64,000 bases of DNA from the NCBI GenBank assembly GCA_032622095.1, contig CP136065.1, forward strand, positions 151,163,577 to 151,227,576. Reading direction: 5' to 3'. The notes under the pieces are model-generated. The model saw only the letters and a list, made by a program, of their open reading frames with translations. It did no database searches and had not been told where the DNA came from. A program made the position numbers and the translations under genes. This DNA is from Siphonodentalium dalli. Lineage: Eukaryota > Mollusca > Scaphopoda > Gadilida > Siphonodentaliidae. Below, in pieces: positions 38,601-50,600 of the stretch (its first letter is position 1; each line of letters opens with the position of its first letter).

Positions 38601-41600
38601 ACTCGAATCAAATATTTTTTACTCCCGAATCCAAATAAATAGTAATTAAGGGCGCTTAATCAGATTATGCATCTTTAACCCTTCCATGACTGGAGCTTCT
38701 TGAAATTTTGCGAAAACTCTGTGAAAACTCTCATTGGGAGCCTCGCATATATAAGAGAATGCATTGGCCTAACAACATATACGTTGACCTTGTAAGCCAG
38801 TGCATTATCTTATGTATGCGAGGCTCGCTATGGGAGACTCACATATATAAGAGAATGCACTGGCACAGGACCTTTAATGCTGCACCAGCGCAGCTCCGTC
38901 ATGAAAGGGTTGAAGTACATACAGTATGAATTTAGATTGCCCATTGATAGAAATTGACCAGAAAAGCTTGCACTTTATAAAAATCATTGATTGGTTTACA
39001 TTACCTTTCGGCTTTCAATTTAGAGGTAATTGATCTTGAAACGACATACATGCATTCATGAAAGTGGCAATATCAAGCTAACAATGTACATATAGGTTTA
39101 ATTGTAGTTCAATGCATTTATAAACGTCGTCACATAGATATTGAGAATACCTGAATGTTTTTTTCCCCATAGCTTTGACAACTTAAAACTGAAATACATG
39201 TACAAGAAGATTCATTGCCGTTCCATAAGGACCACATACTTTCATATGAAGTCACCTAAACCTTTGCTGCGCTTATAGACTAAATGCAGTTTCTTGTCTA
39301 GCATTCTTCTCTTGATATAAGTTATAAATGTACATATTTTAAGCTGCATATGAAAACAACTCTTTGTTAACACTTTCTTTTACTAAATGGATTCTCCCAG
39401 TCAGTTAAAAAGTGTACATCGGAATGGTCTATTATTTATTTGGAGGGATGTTAAGGTGATAAAAGCAGATGACAGATAAATAAAAGTGCAAAAGGAGCCC
39501 TATTTATTGAGGGAAATAATCGTTTTTTGAACTTATTATCTGAACATTTCCTATGGGATAACTACTCATCAACGATGATTTAGTATAGAAAGGGTTAAAC
39601 TTGAAACTGTTTGAATTTAGATCGCCCATTGATCATAATAAAAAATATGGAAAACCTACATCAGCTGAATTTTTCTAAAATCAGTTTATGGGACAAACTG
39701 ACAAATTTACTGTGTATTTAAATTTGCAAGGTCAGTTTGCTGAAAGGTTTGCGGCATCCAAACATTGTGTTGTTGATTGGCGTTTGTACTACTGAGACGC
39801 TACCCCTGATGGTGCTGGAATACATGTGTGGTGGAAGTCTCTACAGATCTATCCACAGTCCCAGCAGGTCAGTATGGATTCAAAGCCCAAATTCACAAGA
39901 TGAGTAAGCCTGAGTTTAGTGTGCCTGTCATTTGCAGAATGAGGTCCCCAGAAGGTGAATATAGTGATGCTATCCCGCATAGCGGGCTAGCATCACTATA
40001 TTCACCCTCTGGGGACCTTATGCTGCATGGCCTCATCTGCTATGGGAGACATAGACTCAGATTGAAGTTCCCAAATGGTGAATATTGTGATGTACAGCTC
40101 AATTATGCAATGTGTCGTCTGCCAATTTGTGGATATAGAGAAACTAAGCTAAAAAGAAATAGAATCTATGTGAAGAATTTTCTATAGAAAATTTATAATA
40201 AAGAAACTTTCCAGAGAAGATGAGGCCTGAGCAGAATGAGGTCCATAGATGGTGAACTTAGTGATGCTAGCCCACTATGTGGGATAGGGTCACTAAAATC
40301 ACCCTCTGGGGACCTCATTCTGCAAATGACAGGCACGCTAATCTCAGACTTGAAGATGAGCTATTGTCAAAGGCTGACATCCAACTACCATACTTAAGTA
40401 TTACACTTGTCAACTAACTTTTTCGCCATCTGAATCCTTTGGACAATATATAGATTGTGTTTTAATGGACATGGACATTATGTCTATGCAAAGCAGGTGT
40501 TTATAATTCAAAACAAAACAAAACAAAAAAGATTCCAATTCGCATCAAATTGTTTTTATTTTGATCAAACATTAATGGTGTATATCTCTCAAAAAAGCAA
40601 AAAGATTCCAAATCGCATAAATTTTGCAGCAAATATATATGGATGGGTCATATGCTTATCTAACCTGTACAGTAACCAGTTTTATGACACACATTACAGT
40701 CATAGTGCAGCATGAAATAATGGTATGACTAAATGTATTAGCCATGCAAGCACCATGCCAAGATTCGTCACAATATTATAAAATATCGGTTCAGAAATAC
40801 ATTTTGAAGGACGGCCTTAGTATTTATTGTAACTGTAGACCATGATACATTCATTGTTCAATTTAATATATTTTCTGTTCAATAACTACCGTTTTCTTGC
40901 CAATCCAATATGTGTAAAAAAAATTAAGGTTATCCGAATATTGGCCCAGCCAATATTGTCCGCTGTATTGTGTCTCATCTGAATGTTATTGGAAATTTTC
41001 TGCCATCAACATGTTTTGTCTGACCACAACATGTTAATCTGATGATTGCTGCTTCCTTGTAGATTTAATTGCAGGCTAATATTATAGTAATAACACATTT
41101 AGTACAGACCAAGATATAACTTTCGAAGATCATTTTCTTCTTTTTAATAGGGATAGTATGGACCATGCAGAATATTACCTGATTGCTAAAGATATTGCTC
41201 TTGGAATGAACTATCTTCACAACCACAAACCATCAGTCTTACACCTTGATCTAAAATCTGGAAATGTTCTCATTGGTAATGGCCACCGAGCTAAGATAGC
41301 AGATTTCGGATTTTCCAAACTCAAGTAAGTAGATTTAGTTCAGTACAGGGAAGTAGCTATCAGGGGTGAAAAGTGTGGTGTATGTTTGTTCCTGCCAACT
41401 ATTTAAAATAAATTTAGATTTAAAGTTGGAAATTCCAAGTTGGACATAGAAAATAGGTAAATCTTAAATAATTTATCGTTTCATGACTGGAGCTTGCTTA
41501 AATTTTGCGAAAACCCTGTGCCAATGTATTCTCTTATATATGCGAGTCTCCAATATGGAGCCTCGCATATATAAGAGAATACAAAAATCAGATATCCATT

Positions 41601-44600
41601 GTTGCAGCTGTGGATTGAATGTTTTAAATGAACACGTCTCATTTGAACCTAAACATTATGTATGGGCAGTGTGGTAGTTGGGGCAATTACTAGTCAATAC
41701 ATTGGCCTAACAATATTTACATTGGCTTTGTAAGCCAGTGCATTCTCTTATGTACGCGATATTCTCTGTGGGAGACTCACATATATAAGAGAGTGCACTG
41801 GCACATGATCTTTAATGCTGCACTAGCGCAGTTCCCGTCATGAATGGGTTAAAGTAAAATTTGATCATTATCTGTCTTGCAGTGAATTAAAATTATTCAA
41901 ATAAAAACAATTGGAAGAATACCCTTGAATGAAGTTGGGAATGGATTGGAAATCTATCAAATTGTTTTTATTAGCCTCATATCCTCATATGGGTACGGTA
42001 TGTAAGAAACAACTCTTGTTTCGATTAAGGTTATGCAGTTATAACTGAAAAGTTTGAAGATAAATTCTATAACGCAAGTAGCGCAGTTATAGAAAATTAT
42101 CTTCAAACTTTTTGGTTGTAACTCATAACCTTAATCAAAACAAGAGTTATTTCTTATAATCTAATGCATCATTTCACAAGAGAACCATCAAAAGTAGAAG
42201 TTAGAAGTATAATGAGCGTACAACATTGAGACTAAAAAGACATGTGAAGTTGAAAGAGACACCTATCACTCAAAACGTGTGCTTATCATTGATCACGTCG
42301 TGTCATAAATTCAGCATTTTTGATTCGCCTATCGCAACTGATCATGCATCGCGAGGCACCGGACAGCTGCGTGGCACGTGTTCCCATTATATTCGACCGT
42401 GGTAGCACAAACCCTTGTTAGATTTAATTTCCGTGTTTCATTTCTTTGCAAATGTTCTATCTTGTTGATTTGTCTGGTTAATTGTGCACTGAATATTAGA
42501 ATCTAGTACGGCTATTGTCAATACAGTCATACCAGAAGGAATTATGATGCAGCAGCGAAATTTCATGTTAAATGGTAGGAAGCATCGAACAGTTTCCATG
42601 TATACATTTTTAGGCATGCAGTATAGGCATGGTCACTCGGCGCTGTTGTCACTTCTGTAGTGGGAAAGAAATTTAGGTTATCGAGAAATAACCTAAATGG
42701 CAACGTGTGTGACAGCCAATTGTTTTACAGTATTCCTGGATTGACAGCTTATGATTAAATTATTCAGAAATATCCAACTTCATCATCTCTTGTATATTTA
42801 AAAATAGGCATGATGCTGGTCCAAAGGACAAAAAGACAGGAGGCACGCCTGCTTGGATGGCACCGGAGCTAGTCAGCAAAGGAGATCTCACAACTAAAGT
42901 TGATGTGTTCAGTTATGCGATAATTTTGTGGGAGATGCTAACAGGAGATCATCCATATCAAGGATGCTCCGTTTTTCAGGTGATTAAAAGTATCATAATT
43001 ATTTTTTGGGAAAATAAGTTTTTCTAATTTATTTTAATATATCCTGAAAATATCAGCAATATTGTTTGAACCCTGTAACTGACAATCAGTTACTGTAGGT
43101 TTTGTTTTTATGTGTATCCAAATTTGTTATTCAGGTATATCAAACAACACTTTCTGTATATTGTTATGTGCCATTTTAAATGGGTATTCTTTTCAAGCCT
43201 GTATGATAGGTTTTTTATACCTGTATATTTCTTTAGTATGAGGATTTCTTGCCTCTTCAAAGCATTCACATTCCATTAAGTAGTGGAATTCATCTCCAAG
43301 TTTTTTTGTTTTTTTTTACACAGGGGGCCCAATTTTCAAAATACACTTGTTCCATTCTACTGACCTTTCTCTATTGGTAAGCGGTGGTTATAAGTACAAA
43401 ATTGACAGACAGATATTCTATTTTTGGTGTCCAAACAGTCCAAGTATGTTTAGAAAATTTATGTCATGTTTGAAGATGATATAGGTGTTGCCTCGCTGGA
43501 GTTCTCTGAATCAAATAACCACACAGTAAGTAATTGACTATTTAAATTCAGGTTGGAGCTATTGAATTATTCTCTGAATGTCATTTAAAAACATGGTTGC
43601 CAGTGCCCAGCAACCATCTTTTCATTTAAAAGTTTGAAATTTTTTCTTGATATCATGATTCATGAAAAATATTTACTAGGGTAGGGGTACCATAACCACA
43701 TATATTTTTACTTAGGCCTCACCAGATTGTATTTTGTAGATTGCATTTTTTCCACAGCAGTTAATTAGGCATTTTATCCAAATCAAGAAGTTCAACCAGT
43801 GATAAGCAAAAGTTGAAATTAAGTTGATGCCTAATCACTGTCAGTAATCATGTAGTCTCAAGATGAAATAATGTACATATAACCAATTATATCAATCAGT
43901 GTGTGCCAGCCAATCATAAGCGTGTACAAGCAAATAATTTAACTCAAGCCTAAATTGAGTTATTTAAGTTTTAAAATTCCAATGTAATATCCGCGTGTGC
44001 AATCAAAACACACAGAAAGCGTGTGGTCGTGCGGTTTATGTTACTCAGTGTACCCATGTGTAAATATCGTTTCGCAGGCTCAGATGTTTTCAATATTCAA
44101 TCATCATATTAAACAACGTTTAGAACGACTAACGGAATTAGGGAAGGGAATATGAAAACCCAGAATATGTCCCCCTTTCGCTCACAATATTACACAAACC
44201 CTCCGACTTCCCTGCGTATAATAGTATTACAAGAGAATGCACCAAAATGAATCGACGACTGATCAGGTGATAGATCGATATGAATGTCAGTTATGCCACG
44301 CCTCTTCCTTCAGCACGTGCACCAAAATAATCAATGGGCGAAGACACCGCCCTCTTCTCGTCTAGAAGAAACCACTCACTGCGATTGGTTAAAACCCACC
44401 CAAAAATACATGGTGTCCTTGCTTGGCCGAATTCCAAAGATTATGTACTACCTGTGTTTGGACTTCGCTGAAAGACTAAACCTCTTTGTCAAATTTGTCT
44501 TGCCGGTAAACCACATTTCCATTTGTCAAGCAACTCAAGTGTCATCGGGAATAACATATATATTTACTTAACATAGTTCAACATACCGAGTCAGAAAAGG

Positions 44601-47600
44601 ATACTATAGTATAGAACACTTTTAATTTTGCCATAGACAAGATAATGGTTTTACTAATTACCAGTCTAAACCAGAATTTGTCAAGTCACCGGAACGAAAT
44701 TGTCCGAATAGTGGAATTTAACCAGTGAATTTACTTTTCATTCCGAATATCGATCGAGCATGAGGTTGTCACTGGTTGAGTGGTTGACTGGTTGTGTATG
44801 TTATTCCCGACATTTACTTGTCAAAATTAATGCCAATGATGTGATTCTCTCGAACATTGAGAAATGGTTTTCAATCTCTAGTATCTGTTTTAAAAAAACG
44901 TGATTATATCGTTGACCGCGGTTTTAATTTCCAAAAATCGCGGTTTTTATTTTCGTTAACATCATCCAGCACTAATTCCAAGCATTTTGATACCCAATTG
45001 TGCAGAACCGCTTGGTAATTTCCAATGGAAAGATTTTATGCCAACCAATCGACTTGAGACCACATGAATTCTGACTGACTGAAGGAGTGTTCAGACGAAA
45101 TTGCATTGAAATTGGAATACAGACAATAACACTAAGGCCTTTAGACAGCTGACATGCATCCTTTATGTTTTATCTGTTAAGCCTTTCAGTGCCAAGTCCG
45201 ATTTTTTTATCAACCCATATTTCCTTGATCATTTTTCAAATTTATTGATTATAATAATGTGATACATTGATGGAAAGAGCTCTAAGGCACTGAAAGGGTT
45301 ATGCAAACAATAGAGATTCTATTTTCAATGCAACGTAATACATTATATGGTAATTATGTGCATGCGTCATGACGTTTTTTTTTTCAATTGATAAAAGACG
45401 ATGGCACGAAGCGAAGGAAATTTGACTAGTATTTATGTAAATGAAGTTTTAGTTGCTGGGATTTGACATTATCGTCAAATTCATTTATAACTTATAAATT
45501 GATTTGCAATACATGTACATTTATTCCAATATCATATTTATTAGCTGTAGTTACAACACAACCGTTTAACATGATAGAAGATATAGAAAGGCACGTGTAA
45601 TGAAATTGCCATTCGAATGTCTTCACTAACAACTTTGTATTAAGCTATCCTATAAAATATGTATTTCAAACTGAATTTTATTTACAAATTGCTATAAATT
45701 CGGCATCATGAGTTGACTTTTTACCCCCTTCTCACCAACATTTTTGGCTATTTTTGTATGCATAAAAACAGAAAATAGTATGACCCTTATGCAAATAATC
45801 AATTTAAAAATAGACTATTTACCGGTATGAGAAAATGGTTTGGTGCGTGCATATTTTTTTATGCAAATATCAGAATTATGCATTAAAGCGATATGCAATT
45901 AACTGAAATTGACTGTACATTTATTCCAATATCGAACTTATTAGCTGTAGTTGGAAGCTCTGTGTTACAACACAATGCACCCTATTAACCCAAGCAATGG
46001 TTGTTGTCATCGCAACTAACCAACACAACCGATTCATCTGAAAGCTACTTAATACTAAATAATTTTGTTCACAGATTTTGGAAATGGTGCGGAAGAATAA
46101 AAGGTTACCAATACCACCAACATGTCCAATAGAACTGAGAGAATTCATCTGTAAATGCTGGCACCAAAATCCGGCTGTCAGACCATCATTCCAGGTAAAC
46201 CCCTATCAGCTATAGAGGTTCAAATTCATGTAGTTGAGGACATGAATTTACAATAATTTTGCCACATTTTATGTCAATGCTCATCCATTTGTTTTCTGAA
46301 TAATAGTTTCATGCAGTTTCGGCAAAGAAAATATAATTTTTCATATGGACTTGACTGAATAATACGGCATAATTTAGAATCGTAGTTGGGTCAGATTTAG
46401 CATTTCTCTCTAAATTTTTCAACTGATAATTTTAATTTCTGTAAATAAAATGAAATTCTATGTGTAGGATTATGACAGTAATAAAATAGTTTACTTTCAA
46501 ATGAATTATGACCATTTTATACTCCAGATTTTTTTTTTAAACGGGACGTATTATGTTATTGGTCTGTCCGTCCATCTGTCTGTCTATTCACTTTTGGTTT
46601 CTGGATGATAACTTTAGATACTCTCAACTGAATGCAATAAAATTTGGATGTGGGTTTACAAGCACAAAATACAGATCAAGTTCGAATTCAGGTTCCGCCT
46701 GCCAATTTTCACCAGAGTTATGGCCCTTTGGTGGAATTACCACAGGCATATTTTGCCATGCCCTGGTGATGCTCTTGTTCCTTTGTGACTAAGAGTATTT
46801 GTCTGTAAATAATTGGTCTCTAAATAGATAGATATGTTTTGTAAATTTGGTATAGGATGCACATATAAAAGTAATGCATTTTGAACAGATGTATTACCCC
46901 TTGTTTGTCACAATTTACCAATGTTCTGGTTTCCGGCTCATAAAGTGGTTTATCACATAATTAGCCCCTGAACCTGGCCTCATAATTTCAGCAAGACACA
47001 CATGTATTATCAGCATGCGCAGTGATGTAACAGCTTAGTGCAATGATATCGATGTCAATGCCTGAACTTCTGTATTATGTTAATTATATTAGAATTATGA
47101 TATTCAATTTGTGTTGGGTCATTAAGTGTTGACTGTCAGATAAACATGGGTGATGATGGTGGTTGAATTTTTTTTTAAGGTGTCTTTACTTCCTCTTTGG
47201 TTGTGATAAGGAAATCAATATTAATTTGTTTTAACCGAGACTCTTCGAGATAGTTTTTCCTTGCTAAAATATGATTATGTGATCAAATGGATCTCAAATT
47301 TGTTGCAATTCTATACGAAATTTATTAACCTTGTCCACTAAATTTGATTCGACCCTCGCTAAAGCTCAGCTTTAATCAAATTTAGTGCACTCAGTTAATA
47401 AATTTTGAATAAAATTGCGACTCATTAGAGATCCTATGTATTCCAAAAAATCTTTTAAACAATACGATGGGGTTACTTATCCACATTGAATTACCTTAAT
47501 ATGACTGCGTAACCTTAGGTAGTCACTATACATGTATCATATTGAAGGAACCTGAATTTCTTGATAAACGCTATGAAGTTAAATAACAGATAACTTATCA

Positions 47601-50600
47601 ATATCTTTGGTTAAATTTGGTACATTATTAATACTTATTCTTTTTTATTTGAACTCCAGTCGTGGCTACATTGCAATATTGGACAGTCATTGAATTCTAG
47701 AAATAAAAGAATATAATTAAAAAACAACCCCTTGTTTCGATTAAGTTTTATGCAATTTTAGATAAAAAGTTGGAAGATAAATAATTCTATAATGCACATA
47801 CCACAATATAGGAAATTTTGTTTTCAAGCTTCCCTCAATAGCTTTCCATAAAGTTAGATTAGATCTTTATGAGCAGCAATTATGTCTTGTGGTATATTCA
47901 CCTGTCACTCATACGACCGGTTGCTGAGTAATTTCATTGGTCAGTCAAACGAAATAAACAAGGCTGGCATCTTTCAAACACGTGGGGCTGCTGTCCAGAA
48001 ACTAGTTCGCGCAGATTTGCTTTCTAGAAGAGTTACAGACACTATCAAAGTATCAATTGATCGCGATTGAGTTTAATGACGTATAACCATAACAGTTGAT
48101 TTAGAGACAACCAATTGTTTTATAGTATTCACTGAATTGACAGCATACTACTGAACTTTTCCATTATAATTAGGTATTACTTTCATTTTTTTGCAGGATA
48201 TTCTTGTTCGTTTGGAGGACATGTCATTCCCACCATCATGGAGGCAGCTATTCGTTGCCGCAAATGTCCCACAGAATGCACTTAATGACCTTCAGTCAAC
48301 ACGTGACATTATCAGCCTTGTGACAGCTACTCTCACATCAGATATGATTGATGTTCTCAGTGAATCTGATTGGACAGATGCAAATGACTCAATCTGTTCT
48401 CGGACTCATGATCACAAATCGCATGAGATAATTGTTCAGAATTCTAATGACGTCAAACCAGTTTCATCTCGATCAGTTGAGCCATATGACATATTGACAT
48501 ATGAATCAGATTCCCCTCGAACTCATGGAGAAATGTCTCCTCTAGAACTACCAAACATTTTTGAAGAACCCCTGATTCCTCATGCACAACATAATAATAC
48601 ACCTCCAACTCCACCACCAATGCCATCAGATCTTTTCAAAGTTGCTACTGCTCCAATCCGTCCAAAAAGTGGTAGCTGTGGTTCACATGACAAGCAGAGC
48701 AAGGCCACCAAAGAAGTGCCATTCATTTTGAAATCCATGGACTTGAGATCACAAAGGGATCACCTGAAGTCAACCTTTAACACACATCCAAACCAGTTGA
48801 CAGATATCAGTAGCTTCGGGGAGCAAAAGCTCTCTTCACTTGCAGAAATACTACGACAGGTATGGTTTATACATGAATTACTTGCACACGAACCTTATAT
48901 ACACAGCCCTCAAAAACAGCTACGGCAAAAGGCATTGCCATTGAAAAAGCCGTAGATGCCAATAATATAGAATTTCGTGCAATTCTAAAGAAATGCCATA
49001 GAAGAACAAGAGGCCGATGACAATCGGCAGATGTTTAACCCATCCCTTGGCAATAATAAAGAGCTATGATCAGAATCATAATGTAGAGTTTTGATGTTGA
49101 TTTATAGAGTATACTGAACATTATGTACTACAGAAGTACATGTATAGACAAATGTACATACTAGTAATAACATATGTGTTAAATTCTCAGATTATTTGAA
49201 ATTTTGGGTCTTGTGCCAATTTTGCACTAGTAGTGTCACATTAACATTGGAATACCCTAGAACCCATAACCTGAGATATTAACTGAACACAGTCCATACC
49301 CTATTTCTCTTATATATGGTATGGAGGGTCCTTGGATGACTGGGATTCAGGTTTGTTCAAATGGGGTCACTTGATTAAATAGGGGCAGAGACAGGGACAT
49401 AACTCTTATTTTTTTTAGATTGAACAACTTGCTCAAATAAACCAAAAAGAAAACAATGAAAATCATTTATTATTTTTTAAATCGTAAAAAAAAAAAAAAT
49501 TAATTATGAACTTATTTTCATTTTTTTTTTTCAAATTAAATTTTCAAAAACTATCGCCATTATAACATCCACTGGGGTATCCCGAATCACCACACCAAAT
49601 TTGGTTGAAATCAGTCCAGGGTCTGGGAGAAAAATCAGGAAGAGACAGATTGTCCTTGCCATTTGAAGGATCAAACACCCATATTACCTTGTTATTTCAC
49701 ATTCCCAAATGAGACTATTATCTTTGACAAATCATGGCTTGCTCTTTCTAAATCATGGCTCTCTCTCTCTCAAGGAACATTTATCAGTGGTACAATGCTG
49801 ATAACTAATAATTTTGTAACTATTTTGATGAAAATGAATTCACTTCAACGTATTACTAGATCAATGGATCTCATAGATTGGGTTTTACATTTGGTTCAAA
49901 TAGGGGCAAATATAGGTGATCTACCCAATATATATATATATGGACTTAACCTCATGGGTTGATTTATGAGCTGCATTTAGAACCACTTAATTGGGAGAGG
50001 GGTTCTGGATTTGACCCTCAACTTTGGTATTCAGTGGAAACTCTGTTGTAATTAGACCAACAAATGGCCAAATTTATAATATTTCTAACTTTATGAGGGA
50101 GAGCTTGAAGTACCAGTTGGAAAATATACAGTTTGGTCCAGTTGGGAGTTGACTGGCTATAAGTCAGGGGTTTGCAGTGGGAAATTTCAAGTTTAATACC
50201 CTCTGACTGTCAAAGAAGACTCACTAGCTATTTCCCTGTTTATAACTACTTGTTTTAAAGTGATTTGACAAGTACTGACTATTGTAGTCTTCAGAGAACC
50301 AGTCTTCTCCGTCTTTAAAGTCAGGTGAGCACTCCACAGTCATTGACTGTCTTGCTTAATGAGTTTGCAGATGCAATTCATCACAATGGTTGTGAATTTA
50401 ATTGGAAAATTTAACTGGAAATACATGTAGGTATGTTCAATCTCGGTTTGGAGAAGTTTGTATAAAAGTTTTTTAAATAATAGCAGTTCTTCTTAAGAGT
50501 TATTTTCGTTTGTGCATTATTCCTGCTTATTCAACTGAATCCAGCCATTGCTAAGGGCGATAACATACATAACATCAAGATCCACTTGGGTGAAGCACAG

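Larger units (their letters stand above)
46195..48196 (+). other. Intron 13 of the kinase gene
   Basis: 2002 nt. Contains an interspersed repeat at 46555-46790 (GTCCGTCCATCTGTCTGTC, CAAGTTCGAATTCAGGTTCC, GAGTTATGGCCCTTT), a palindromic MITE (47289-47434) and a partial MITE (47718-47836). Confidence 0.6.

Noticed and set aside
44284-44571. 95-codon frame in intron 12
   Set aside because: No domain, no splice-site support, and its right end is part of an inverted repeat.
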